Assembly (NCBI GenBank): GCA_001282665.1
Contig: LN874948.1
Coordinates: 814,213 to 878,212 of the forward strand
Length of the DNA stretch: 64,000 nucleotides
Source of the DNA: Clostridiales bacterium mt11
GTDB taxonomy: Bacteria > Bacillota > Clostridia > Tissierellales > Tepidimicrobiaceae
Direction of reading: 5' to 3'
Shown: piece after piece, positions 44,657 through 53,861 of the stretch
Layout: each line of letters starts with the position of its first letter
Numbering within the stretch: the first letter of the stretch is position 1
Translations under genes and position numbers: made by a program
Notes under the pieces: model-generated
What the model saw: the letters and a program-made list of their open reading frames with translations, nothing else
Told to the model about the DNA's origin: nothing
The model's database searches: none

Positions 44657-45628
44657 TTAAAATAGATGGCATGCTACCATATGTCCTGAAGATATTTCCT
44701 TTAGTTGTGGCTCTATTTCATAGCATCTTTTCGTCGCATACTTACATCTAGTTACAAATTTGCATCCTAGCGGTGGATTAAGGGGACTTGGTACGTCTCC
44801 TTCTAATACCTGTATGGATTTTCCATTGGTTCTTTTAGGAGCTGGTTCAAGGACTGAAGCTAGAAGAGCTTGGGTATAAGGATGGGCTGGGTGATTATAT
44901 ATCTCATCACTAATCCCTATCTCAATCAATTTTCCTAAATACATAACTCCTATACGATGAGATATATGTCTTACCATGGAAAGATCGTGGGCAATAAATA
45001 AGTAGGTTAAGCCCATTTCCTCCTGTAGATCCTCCAGCATATTTACCACTTGGGCTTGTATAGATACATCTAAAGCCGATATAGGTTCATCACAGAGGAT
45101 AAACTCTGGGTTAATAGACAAAGCTCTTGCAATTCCAATCCTCTGTCTTTGCCCGCCACTAAACTCATGAGGGTACCTGTCCATATGGTGTTTATTTAAG
45201 CCAACCTTTTCTAACAGTTCAAATACTCTTTCCTTTTTTTCTTCTTTACTTCCTATACTGTAGACATTTAAAGGTTCTGATATTAAATCCTCTACAGTTA
45301 AAGTAGGGTTTAAGGATGCATAAGGGTCTTGAAATATTACCTGCATTTTTCTTCTATAAGGCTTTAGTTCTGATTCCTTTAACTTAGCTATATCTTCTCC
45401 TCTATAGAGTATTTCCCCTTCTGTTACATCAAATAATCTTATTATACATCTACCAGTAGTAGATTTTCCACAGCCAGATTCTCCAACTAAGCCAAAGGTT
45501 TCGCCTTCATCTATATAAAAACTAATGTCATCTACCGCTTTTAAATATTGACTTTTTCCTAGAATAGATGATTTTTTTACTGGAAAATATTTTTTTAAAT
45601 TTTTTACCTCTATTAGTTTATTACTCAT
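44657..45628 (-). CDS. oppF: Oligopeptide/dipeptide ABC transporter ATPase OppF
   Basis: ATPase of a peptide importer, 323 aa. It has Walker A GESGCGKSTTG, signature FSGGQRQRIGIARAL, Walker B LCDEPISALDV and the H-loop IAHD. The C-terminal oligo_HPY region has CKFVTRCKYATKRC, cysteines known in this family to hold an iron-sulfur cluster. The ATG at 45628 has an AAGGTGAG site, and the in-frame GTG at 45646 is too early. It overlaps oppD by 8 nt and is the last gene of the operon. Confidence 0.94.
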   Translation of the reverse strand: MSNKLIEVKNLKKYFPVKKSSILGKSQYLKAVDDISFYIDEGETFGLVGESGCGKSTTGRCIIRLFDVTEGEILYRGEDIAKLKESELKPYRRKMQVIFQDPYASLNPTLTVEDLISEPLNVYSIGSKEEKKERVFELLEKVGLNKHHMDRYPHEFSGGQRQRIGIARALSINPEFILCDEPISALDVSIQAQVVNMLEDLQEEMGLTYLFIAHDLSMVRHISHRIGVMYLGKLIEIGISDEIYNHPAHPYTQALLASVLEPAPKRTNGKSIQVLEGDVPSPLNPPLGCKFVTRCKYATKRCYEIEPQLKEISSGHMVACHLF

Positions 45629-46619
45629 TATGCTCACCTTTTTCACTTATAGATTTATCTAAAAGCCAACACATAGCTCTATGGTCTTTACCTTCATAAT
45701 AATATTTAGGCTCTTCTCCACATATATCCATTACATAAGGACAGCGTTCTGCAAATGGACATCCTTTTATTTCAGCTGCTAAGTTAGGAGGATTTCCCTT
45801 AATAGGTATAAGCCTTTCCTTTTCTCCTCCGTCCCTTTTTGGTAAGGATTGAAGCAATCCCTTTGTATAGGGATGCAGTGGAGCATAAAATATATCTTCT
45901 ACCTTTCCTTCTTCCATTATAAGTCCCCCATACATGACGATTACCCTAGTACATGTATTGGCTACTACCCCTAAATCATGAGTTATTAGGATAATCGAAG
46001 TGCTTAACTTTTCTTTTAAATCCATTAAAAGTTCGAGTATTTGAGCTTGAATGGTCACATCTAAAGCCGTAGTTGGTTCATCAGCTATAAGTAAATCTGG
46101 CTCACAGCTTAAAGCCATAGCTATAATAGCCCTCTGCCTCATACCTCCACTAAATTCATGGGGATAGTTATTATATCTTTCTTCTGGCGAAGGAATACCT
46201 ACCATTCTAAGCATTTCTATGGTTTTTTCTTTTGCTTCACTTTTACTTAATCCTTGATGCCTCCTTATTACATCGGATATTTGATTTCCTACTGTAAATA
46301 CTGGATTTAAAGAAGTCATAGGGTCTTGAAATATCATTGCTATATCATTTCCACGTATTTTCATCATTTCTTTTTCACTTTTGTTTAATAGGTTTTCTCC
46401 TCTGTAAATTATCTTTCCCTTCGTAATCCTCCCTGTTCCTTTAATTAGCTTCATTATAGATAGGGAAGTTACAGACTTTCCACTACCTGATTCTCCTACT
46501 AATCCTAGTATTTCTCCTTGCTTTACATCGAAACTAACACCACGAATTGCTTTGGTTTCACCACTATTATTAAAAAAAGATACTTCTAAATCTTTTATTT
46601 CAAGTAAGGACTCTTCCAT
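45621..46619 (-). CDS. oppD: Oligopeptide/dipeptide ABC transporter ATPase OppD
   Basis: Second ATPase of the importer, 332 aa. It has Walker A GESGSGKSVTS, signature FSGGMRQRAIIAMAL, Walker B LIADEPTTALDV and H-loop ITHD. The C-terminus contains CPFAERCPYVMDIC. The ATG at 46619 is preferred because AAAGGA lies 8 nt upstream, while the ATG at 46628 overlaps that site. It pairs with OppF to drive OppBC. Confidence 0.94.
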   Translation of the reverse strand: MEESLLEIKDLEVSFFNNSGETKAIRGVSFDVKQGEILGLVGESGSGKSVTSLSIMKLIKGTGRITKGKIIYRGENLLNKSEKEMMKIRGNDIAMIFQDPMTSLNPVFTVGNQISDVIRRHQGLSKSEAKEKTIEMLRMVGIPSPEERYNNYPHEFSGGMRQRAIIAMALSCEPDLLIADEPTTALDVTIQAQILELLMDLKEKLSTSIILITHDLGVVANTCTRVIVMYGGLIMEEGKVEDIFYAPLHPYTKGLLQSLPKRDGGEKERLIPIKGNPPNLAAEIKGCPFAERCPYVMDICGEEPKYYYEGKDHRAMCWLLDKSISEKGEHNE

Positions 46620-46642
46620 ACTATCCATCCTTTCATATATTC

Positions 46643-47488
46643 CTAATCGTTATTTGCCTTAGGCTCAAAGGCAACTCTAAATATATCCCCTAAAACATTA
46701 AAACTTAAAACGGTTAAAAGTATTAAGACCCCTGGAAAAATTGCTAAATATGGTGCTTCTTCTATATACCCCTGAGCATATTTTAGCATACTACCCCAAG
46801 ATGAATTGGGTTGACGTACTCCTAACCCTAAGAAGCTAAGGGATGACTCCGTTAAAATAGCACTTGCAACATTTAAAGTAGAAGCAACTATAACTGTAGG
46901 AAAGATATTGGGAATTATATGTCTTCTTATAATAACGCTAGACTTTTCTCCTATTACTTTTGAATATAATACATACTCCCTTTCCTTAACTGAGATGGTT
47001 TCTCCTCTAACTATTCTTGCTATGCTCATCCAACTAAATAGCCCTATAATAATAATGATATTTTGTATTCCAGGCTTTAAATATGCATTCAATATGAGTA
47101 TTAGAAAAAAAGTAGGTATACTCATTAAAACATCTATTGTCCTCATAATTATACTATCTACCTTTCCACCAAAATATCCGCTAATAGTTCCTACTATAGT
47201 CCCTATAGTTGTGGAAATTATCATAGATAAGAATCCTACAGTAAGAGACACCCTACCTCCGTATAAAGCTCGTGTAAAATAATCTCTTCCCATATCATCT
47301 GTGCCAAATATATGAGATTTTGTAGGGGAAGCTAATCGATTGGTTACATGAATCTTATTAGGATCATGAGGAGATAGAAAAGCTAATATAGATGCAATTG
47401 ATAAAATAACAATTATGGAGATAGATATTATTCCTAGTTTGTTTTCCCTTAGTTGATATTTTAAATTGGTTTTCAATCTATCGTTCAT
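46643..47488 (-). CDS. oppC: Oligopeptide/dipeptide ABC permease OppC
   Basis: Membrane permease of 281 aa with six hydrophobic segments. The N-terminal OppC_N part ends in HIFGTDDMGRDYFTRALYGG, a family mark. The ATPase-contact EAA loop lies around RIVRGETISVKEREYVLYSKVIGE. It lies 3 nt after oppB. Specificity (dipeptide, oligopeptide or nickel) cannot be told from the permease alone. Confidence 0.93.
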   Translation of the reverse strand: MNDRLKTNLKYQLRENKLGIISISIIVILSIASILAFLSPHDPNKIHVTNRLASPTKSHIFGTDDMGRDYFTRALYGGRVSLTVGFLSMIISTTIGTIVGTISGYFGGKVDSIIMRTIDVLMSIPTFFLILILNAYLKPGIQNIIIIIGLFSWMSIARIVRGETISVKEREYVLYSKVIGEKSSVIIRRHIIPNIFPTVIVASTLNVASAILTESSLSFLGLGVRQPNSSWGSMLKYAQGYIEEAPYLAIFPGVLILLTVLSFNVLGDIFRVAFEPKANND

Positions 47489-47491
47489 TTA

Positions 47492-48442
47492 TCAGTTCAA
47501 CTCCTTAATTCTTGGATCTACAATTCCATACAATATATCTGATAATAAATTTCCTAATATAAGTATTAAGGAAGAAAACATAGTAATAGCCATAATTAAA
47601 GGATAATCATAGCTAAATATAGCATTCATTCCTAGTTGTCCCATACCAGGCCATCCAAAAATACTTTCTGTAATAAATGCTCCTGATACTAGTCCCGGTA
47701 AAGACATTCCTAATATCGTAATTACAGGTAAAATTGCATTTTTTAATACGTATTTGTATAGCACCTCTTTTCTACTAGCCCCTGATGCTAATTCCACTGT
47801 CACATAATCTTCCTTTAATTGACTAATAGTGCTGGACCTAATGTATCTAACAACAACTGCTATATTTTGTATACTCAATACCAAAGTTGGCATTATTCCA
47901 TGTTTTATAAGGTCCCAAGTATTATAAACTCCTATTGTTCTCATACCAATGCTTGGAAGTAATTTTAACTTTAAAGACAAAAAATATATTAGCATCATTG
48001 CAAACCAAAAACTCGGTATAGAAATACCAAGATAAGAAATAACCGTAACTATTTTATCAAAAAGTTTATTATTATTAGCTGCCGAAAGAATACCTATTAC
48101 AATACCTAGAATCATAGAAAGTATAAGGGATGTTAGCATAAGACCAATTGTTGCAGGTAACCTCTCAGCTATTTGCAAGGCTACTGGTCTATGATTAACT
48201 AAAGAATAACCTAAGTCTTTCTTTAAAACATTCTTTAACCATCTAATATATTGGATATGAATTGGAGCATTAAGTCCCATATTTTCTCTAATTCTCTCAA
48301 CATCAGCAGGTCCCATCTCAGGGGTAATATATGCTTGGACTGGATCTCCAGGTGCTAGTTTTATAAGAAGAAATGAAACTATAGATACAACAATAAGCAT
48401 TGGTATTGTCTGTATCACTCTCTTTGTAATTAATCTTCTCAA
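47492..48442 (-). CDS. oppB: Oligopeptide/dipeptide ABC permease OppB
   Basis: Membrane permease of 316 aa with six hydrophobic segments, an N-terminal RRLITKRVIQTIPMLIVVS helix and FITESIFGWPGMGQLG near the end. The TTG at 48442 is preferred because GGAGG lies 7 nt upstream. The longer frame to 48466 would include the ribosome site. It is separated from oppA by a strong hairpin. Confidence 0.92.
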   Translation of the reverse strand: MRRLITKRVIQTIPMLIVVSIVSFLLIKLAPGDPVQAYITPEMGPADVERIRENMGLNAPIHIQYIRWLKNVLKKDLGYSLVNHRPVALQIAERLPATIGLMLTSLILSMILGIVIGILSAANNNKLFDKIVTVISYLGISIPSFWFAMMLIYFLSLKLKLLPSIGMRTIGVYNTWDLIKHGIMPTLVLSIQNIAVVVRYIRSSTISQLKEDYVTVELASGASRKEVLYKYVLKNAILPVITILGMSLPGLVSGAFITESIFGWPGMGQLGMNAIFSYDYPLIMAITMFSSLILILGNLLSDILYGIVDPRIKELN

Positions 48443-48462
48443 TGAAATTCCTCCTATATAAT

Positions 48463-48495
48463 ACAAAAGTAAACTGAAAATCAGTTTACTTTTGT
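48463..48495. other. Hairpin between oppA and oppB
   Basis: A perfect 15-bp stem (48463-48477 with 48481-48495) with a 3-nt loop, just upstream of the oppB ribosome site and lacking a strong T tail. Such a structure would favour high oppA relative to oppBCDF by attenuation or 3'-end protection. Confidence 0.75.
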
Positions 48496-48509
48496 AATTG
48501 TCTATTCTA

Positions 48510-50120
48510 TTATTCTGTCAAATATAATTTTGATAAATCTTCAAACATACTAACTGGTATTAGTCTAGCTTCCTCAATTCCTCCAAATTTACTGTCTATT
48601 GCAACTATTGATTTTGGATAAACTATTGGATAAACTACCATATCACCAATTATTTGACTTTGAATATCTTCATATATTTCAGCCCTTTTAGCTTCATCAG
48701 TTTCTATAACACCCTTATCCCACAGTGGATCCAACTCTTCATTAACATAGCCCATGAAGTTGTTCGGATTGCCTGATGTAAACAATGGACTATAACTACT
48801 AGGTTCAAGCCCCATTACGTATCCATTAAAGGCTAAATCAAAATCTGTAGTAGTAGCATCTATGAATTTTTCTAAAAAAGCTCCTCTTTCCATTGGAATA
48901 AGTTCTAACTCTACTCCAATTTCTTTTAACTGCTGCTGCATTATAAGTCCATAAGCTTCCTGCTCCTTACTTGAATTTGTATAGGCTAATCTCAATTTTA
49001 GATTGTCATATCCTGCTTTTTTCATAAGTTCTTTAGCCTTCTCTATATTGTACTCATACTTTTCTACATCATGAGTATGGTATTTAGTTGTTGGAACAAA
49101 TACTGAATAAGCCTTTTCTGCATATTCTTCAGATTGATAAACACCTGTTATTATCTCATCTTTATTTATAGCATATGCAATAGCTTTTCTAACATCTTTG
49201 TTTTGTAAAGCCTCATTGTTTAATCTAAATACCATATTGTTTAACATACCTTCGTCAAAGGTTTGTAGATTGAAATCTTTATTTTCACTAAATTTATCTA
49301 TATCATCAGTAGTTACATACTTAGCACTTAATTCTCCATTTAATAATGCCGTATTTGCAGAGTTTGGATCGGATATTACTCTAAACACTATTCCTTCCAG
49401 ATTTGGCTTTCCATCAAAATAGTCTCCAAATCTTTCTAGTTCTACCTTTTCTCCACTCTTAAATTCTTTAAATTTAAAAGGACCTGAGCCTATAGGTTTT
49501 AGATTCTTATCACTTTTTGCCAAATCTCCTTCACCTTCAAATATATGTTTAGGTATTGGACGAATGCTTCCTAGTTTATTCATAAACGGTACAGATATTT
49601 GAGGCAGTGTAAATTCTACGGTTAAATCATCTACCTTATTTACTTGTATTGGTTTTCCATCTACTAAAAATGTACTTATTAAATGAGAATTTTGATTTTC
49701 ATCAAGAATTGAATTAATTGTAAATACTATATCATCTGCGGTTAAAGGCTCACCATCATGCCATTTAAGCCCTTCCTTTAACTTCAAAGTATAGGTTAAA
49801 TAATCTTCTGAAGCAGTAATGCTTTCTGCTAAATAATAACGAGTTTCTTCTGTATCTATGACATATAACGGTGCAAATAGTGCATTGTTAATAGTCATTG
49901 TAACCCTATCCCCTGCATATAATGGATTCATTACATTTGGATCACTATTAATTCCAAATATAAATATTCCACCATCTACTTTAGTTGGTTCTGTAGATCC
50001 ACTTGTAGCGTCTCCTGTTGTATCGACTGGCTCTTGATTTTTCGCTGTTTTATTGCCACAAGCTGTAGATACTAACATTACTAAAGCAATCACTAAAACT
50101 AACCATTTTTTATTTTTCAT
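48510..50120 (-). CDS. oppA: Peptide-binding lipoprotein OppA/DppA
   Basis: Extracellular binding protein of the opp importer, 536 aa, family SBP_bac_5. The lipoprotein signal peptide ends in the lipobox LVSTAC. A low-complexity Thr/Ser linker precedes the domain. Family phrases are YTLKLKEGLKWHDGEPLTADDIVFT and GSGPFKFKEFKSGEKVELER. The ATG at 50120 with AGGAGG is chosen over the one at 50138. It is the first gene of the operon. Confidence 0.94.
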   Translation of the reverse strand: MKNKKWLVLVIALVMLVSTACGNKTAKNQEPVDTTGDATSGSTEPTKVDGGIFIFGINSDPNVMNPLYAGDRVTMTINNALFAPLYVIDTEETRYYLAESITASEDYLTYTLKLKEGLKWHDGEPLTADDIVFTINSILDENQNSHLISTFLVDGKPIQVNKVDDLTVEFTLPQISVPFMNKLGSIRPIPKHIFEGEGDLAKSDKNLKPIGSGPFKFKEFKSGEKVELERFGDYFDGKPNLEGIVFRVISDPNSANTALLNGELSAKYVTTDDIDKFSENKDFNLQTFDEGMLNNMVFRLNNEALQNKDVRKAIAYAINKDEIITGVYQSEEYAEKAYSVFVPTTKYHTHDVEKYEYNIEKAKELMKKAGYDNLKLRLAYTNSSKEQEAYGLIMQQQLKEIGVELELIPMERGAFLEKFIDATTTDFDLAFNGYVMGLEPSSYSPLFTSGNPNNFMGYVNEELDPLWDKGVIETDEAKRAEIYEDIQSQIIGDMVVYPIVYPKSIVAIDSKFGGIEEARLIPVSMFEDLSKLYLTE

Positions 50121-50168
50121 TATATTCCTCCTAATCAACTAGTTTATCATCCTTTATTCCCAAAGAAT

Positions 50169-50197
50169 ATTGTATTATCATTATAGTATTGAATCAA
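50169..50197 (-). promoter_or_regulatory. Sigma-A promoter of the opp operon
   Basis: Minus strand TTGATT (50197-50192), 17-bp spacer, TACAAT (50174-50169), about 50 nt before oppA. Confidence 0.65.
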
Positions 50198-50294
50198 ATT
50201 GATTTTTTATATGAACATATGATTAGGTATAGATAGGATTAATAAGACATGTTTTCATTTTAATTACACATTCCCCAAAGTCTTATCTTCCCAC

Positions 50295-50398
50295 TTAAAA
50301 TTTAAAAAGCTTTAATCCAATTCCCTCACTGAATTGTCTATCTACTACCCCTTCTCTAATCTAATTATATATTTATAACCAAAATTCTTAAATTCCAT
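50295..50398 (-). pseudogene. Internally deleted DUF296 (PPC domain) relic
   Basis: A remnant of the intact gene at 53178-53597. The first 17 codons (MEFKNFGYKYIIRLEKG) match that gene's first 17 residues at 13 positions. The last 17 codons (VVDRQFSEGIGLKLFKF) match its C-terminus at 14 positions. The middle 316 nt are missing, and the join is out of frame, producing immediate stops. Nucleotide similarity continues a little past both ends. The rest of the 405-nt gap between oppA and the chemoreceptor gene holds only the opp promoter. Confidence 0.9.
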
Positions 50399-50543
50399 AT
50401 TTAGTTTCCTTTTATATAATAATCAATTATTTATATAATACCTTATGACTCCAAATTCTTTAATGGTATAAGCATTACATTTGTATTATAAATTGCCTTT
50501 TAAATTATGTGTTTTTACCTGTATGGTGTCATTATTTATTCGT

Positions 50544-53018
50544 CTACAGATATTTTATAATATTATCATATTTAAGCATAGCCAAAGGTGATAAATTCAC
50601 ATTGTGTACTTCATGTTTAGTACATACTGCATTCTGTGGATGAAGTAAAGGTATGCAAGGAGAGTCTTCAGATATTATCCTTTGAACCTCCATATATAAC
50701 TCTTCTCTTTTCTTAGGATTTGTCATTTGAGTTGCTTTTTCAACTATCTCAACTACCTCATCATTTTCATAGGCACTCAAGTTAGCCTGACTACCTGGCA
50801 TGAATAGAGGTTTTATAAAAGATGAAGGGTCAAGAGTATCAGCATACCATCCCGAAAAATATATATCATAACCTTCTTGCAGTTCATTGGCTCTTAATAG
50901 CTCCTTCTTTGAAACCTTTTTATATTTACAACTAATCCCTATGGCATTTAAATCCTCTTCTACTAATTTTAAAATGGGATGAGGATTTTCCCCAGAAAGG
51001 ATTACTAATGGTCGATTTAAATTCACTCTCTCCTTAAGAATTATCTCCTTAGCCTTTGCAGGATTATACTCATAACCTTCTATATGATTGCATGGAATGA
51101 TTCCAGGAGGTATTATACATTTAGCTTCTACTGCAAGACCACCAAATATCTCATCTATTATTTTCTTCTTATCTATAGCATAATTTACAGCTTGTCTTAT
51201 TTTCCTTTGAGTATATGGAGAACTAGTATTTTTAAGCTTAAAACCTATATAGAAGGTTGCTACCAAATCTATGAATTTCATACTATTACCTAATCCCCGA
51301 GATTTAATAGTTTCATATTCATCTTTGTTCTGTATTATATAAAAATCATATTCTCCATTAACAAAGTTATCTAAAGCATCCTTATCCTCAACCTTTACCT
51401 CTATTACATCACAATAGGGCTTCCCACCTAGGTAATTTTCGTAAGCCACTAACTTGTACATATTATCCTTGTGACTATCCAACATATAGGGACCACATCC
51501 TACAAAATTTCCCTTTTTAAGCTCCTCTGAATCCATTACAGCACAGCAACCATGAGATAATAGCAGAAGAAATCCACTAAAAGGTGACTCAAGCTTAATG
51601 GACAGTCTATAGTCGTCCAATACCTTAATTCCCCTAACTTCTCTCTCTAACCCTTCCATAAATTCCTTTGCCCCTTCTATATAATCAATAAACCATGTAT
51701 TTGGTGAGTTTAGTTCAGGAAATAGCAATCTTTCTAAGGAATATTTTACATCATAAGCGGTAACTTTTTTGCCATTATGAAAGGTTGCATCCTTTCTTAA
51801 GTTGAATATCCAAGTAAGGTTATCATCTTCTACATACCAATTTTTAGCTATGGATGGTAATACATTCCCAGTATCACTAATAGTTAATAGACCTGTATGA
51901 ATATTATTTAAAAATCTCAAGTTTTCCATAACATTTGTCGTAGCTGGATCCATAGTTTGAGGAGTTGATGAAAGAGCTAATTTTATGGTAATGGAATCCT
52001 TTTCCCCATGGATCTCCTGTTGGTCTAGTAATTTTCTAGTAATATCATTTATAAGATTAGTAACTTGATTTAATTCATTTAATGTGGTCTTAGTAAATTG
52101 AGTATTCATCATGGCACTTTCTACCATGGACATAGCTTTCTCAGAAGAACGTTCCATTTCATCAGTAGAAAGGACTATGGACTCAAGACTATTAGTTTGA
52201 ATAGAGATACCTTCTGTTATCTCTCCGATTATTTGAATCATATCTTTAATAGCTAATTCAATTTTTTGAAAAGCCATATTAGACTCTTCTGCAATAGATG
52301 AACCTTCATTTATTTTATTGTTACTGTTTTCTATGGCATCAATGGTAGTATTTACATTTGTTTGTATATCCTTGATTATATCCGATATATGATTAGCAGA
52401 TTCAGCACTTCTATCGGCTAATTTTTTCACCTCATTGGCTACAACGGCAAAACCTTTACCTGCGTCTCCTGCTCTAGCTGCTTCTATATTTGCATTTAAG
52501 GCCAGCATATTGGTCTGTTTGGAAATATCCCTAATAATATTTAATATATCCTCTATCTGAATAGCACTTTCCTTTAAACTATTAATCACCCTTATTACAT
52601 TGGACATGGAGTTGTTTATTTCATTCATGGATTCAATGGTATTGTAAACAGCCTTACTACCTTCTTCCACTACATTTAAAGTTTCATTAGCCTTTCTATA
52701 AGAGTCGCTAGAACTAGCATGTAGTTCCTGTGCCATAGCTGAGTAATGTCCTATTTCATCTACTACTAAATATATGTTTTTCAGTTGTTCCTCTACCCTA
52801 TTGGCTATAAAATCTATGGCGTTAATCAAGTTTTCTGTCTGATTAGTAGAATCCTCTATTTTTACCTCTAAATTATATAATAAATTTTCTTCATTTTGTT
52901 TGATTAAATGGAGCTGAGACTGTATGATAGAATCTTTCTCAGATGTTTCAGTATTATGTATAGGTTCTTCAAACTTATCTTCTTGGTCATTTGATTTTCT
53001 CCTAAATACATTTAACAT
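50544..53018 (-). CDS. Soluble chemoreceptor fused to an OppA-like binding domain
   Basis: Protein of 824 aa joining two normally separate modules. Residues about 60-335 are a methyl-accepting chemotaxis signalling coiled coil. Its conserved tip is NANIEAARAGDAGKGFAVVA (about 175-194), flanked by QTNMLAL and NEVKKLADRSAESA. Residues about 342-824 are a SBP_bac_5 solute-binding domain, with MDPATTNVMENLRFLNNIHT, NLRKDATFHNGKKVTAYDVK, VGCGPYML and SGWYADTLDPSSF. There is no signal peptide, transmembrane helix or HAMP domain, so it should be cytosolic. Inference: an intracellular receptor for peptides or another Opp-type ligand that signals to CheA. Its position beside oppABCDF supports a peptide link. 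GGGGGG precedes the ATG. Confidence 0.9.
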   Translation of the reverse strand: MLNVFRRKSNDQEDKFEEPIHNTETSEKDSIIQSQLHLIKQNEENLLYNLEVKIEDSTNQTENLINAIDFIANRVEEQLKNIYLVVDEIGHYSAMAQELHASSSDSYRKANETLNVVEEGSKAVYNTIESMNEINNSMSNVIRVINSLKESAIQIEDILNIIRDISKQTNMLALNANIEAARAGDAGKGFAVVANEVKKLADRSAESANHISDIIKDIQTNVNTTIDAIENSNNKINEGSSIAEESNMAFQKIELAIKDMIQIIGEITEGISIQTNSLESIVLSTDEMERSSEKAMSMVESAMMNTQFTKTTLNELNQVTNLINDITRKLLDQQEIHGEKDSITIKLALSSTPQTMDPATTNVMENLRFLNNIHTGLLTISDTGNVLPSIAKNWYVEDDNLTWIFNLRKDATFHNGKKVTAYDVKYSLERLLFPELNSPNTWFIDYIEGAKEFMEGLEREVRGIKVLDDYRLSIKLESPFSGFLLLLSHGCCAVMDSEELKKGNFVGCGPYMLDSHKDNMYKLVAYENYLGGKPYCDVIEVKVEDKDALDNFVNGEYDFYIIQNKDEYETIKSRGLGNSMKFIDLVATFYIGFKLKNTSSPYTQRKIRQAVNYAIDKKKIIDEIFGGLAVEAKCIIPPGIIPCNHIEGYEYNPAKAKEIILKERVNLNRPLVILSGENPHPILKLVEEDLNAIGISCKYKKVSKKELLRANELQEGYDIYFSGWYADTLDPSSFIKPLFMPGSQANLSAYENDEVVEIVEKATQMTNPKKREELYMEVQRIISEDSPCIPLLHPQNAVCTKHEVHNVNLSPLAMLKYDNIIKYL

Positions 53019-53147
53019 TTTATCCCCCCTAATCCCAATAATAGATTATAAATTTTAGTGTTTCAATACCTTTGACAAACTGTTTCCAACCTTCTGAAAA
53101 TGCAAAGGTCAATACAATATTATTCTAATCCTTATTGCCTTTGATTT

Positions 53148-53176
53148 TAGACAGCACAAACCGTTCGTGCTGTCTA
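53148..53176. other. Hairpin between DUF296 gene and chemoreceptor gene
   Basis: A perfect 10-bp stem TAGACAGCAC/GTGCTGTCTA with a 9-nt loop, directly after the DUF296 stop. There is no T-run on the minus strand, so it is not a standard terminator. It may allow some readthrough into the chemoreceptor gene. Confidence 0.6.
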
Positions 53177-53177
53177 T

Positions 53178-53597
53178 CTAAAATTTAAAAAGGTTTAATC
53201 CAATTTCTTCACTAAATTGTCTATCTACTGCACCTTCTACTACATCTATAAATATTTCTCCTGTAGCACTGATTACTGCTGATGTTAAATGTCCGCCAAA
53301 TACATTATTCTTTTCATCTGCTAAATTGATATGAATGTGTAAATAGACTTCTCCGCCCATTTGAGATATATTCCCTACAAGGCTTGTAATCTCCATATCC
53401 CCTGTTAGTTCCTTTGAGTGATATTCCTTAGTACTCGTTTCAAATAAACCTATTACCGCCTTATTTGCAGCTCCAATACCAGAAATAATACCTAGTTTAA
53501 TACCTTCTTCTTGACATAGTGTTTTAATAGACTCTACTACTTCCTCACCTTTTTCTAGCCTAACTACATATTTATGGCCAAACCTTTTAAATTCCAT
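53178..53597 (-). CDS. DUF296 / PPC-domain protein
   Basis: Protein of 139 aa consisting of one PPC (DUF296) domain, the fold found in plant AT-hook proteins and in free-standing archaeal and bacterial homologues. Likely metal-binding residues are in VYLHIHINLADE and GGHL. It begins MEFKRFGHKYVVRLEKGEEV. Bacterial members are mostly uncharacterised; some are annotated as DNA-binding, but no AT-hook is present here. A decayed second copy lies on the other side of the chemoreceptor gene. AGGAGG precedes the ATG. Confidence 0.88.
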   Translation of the reverse strand: MEFKRFGHKYVVRLEKGEEVVESIKTLCQEEGIKLGIISGIGAANKAVIGLFETSTKEYHSKELTGDMEITSLVGNISQMGGEVYLHIHINLADEKNNVFGGHLTSAVISATGEIFIDVVEGAVDRQFSEEIGLNLFKF

Positions 53598-53776
53598 ATC
53601 TAGTTCCTCCTTTACAGATTGACTTTACCATCTTCTCTATCCTTTATTATACCATAGTGCATCAGTAGAGACTCATATTATAGGATAAAAATTTATGTGA
53701 TTAACTATTGCTAAATCTAATACCTTTCTTCCTCCAATAAACTAGTCTATTAATACTAAATTTTAACACTTATTCT

Positions 53777-53804
53777 TTTGAAATAATGCCTAATATTGTA
53801 TAAT
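53777..53804 (+). promoter_or_regulatory. Possible promoter of the GyrI-like gene
   Basis: TTTGAA (53777-53782), 16-bp spacer and TATAAT (53799-53804), about 55 nt before the start codon. The rest of the 264-nt gap shows nothing else recognisable. Confidence 0.5.
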
Positions 53805-53861
53805 TAACTTAACGAAATTTACCCTAATCAAAATTCAAAATGAAAACAAGGAGGAAATCAT

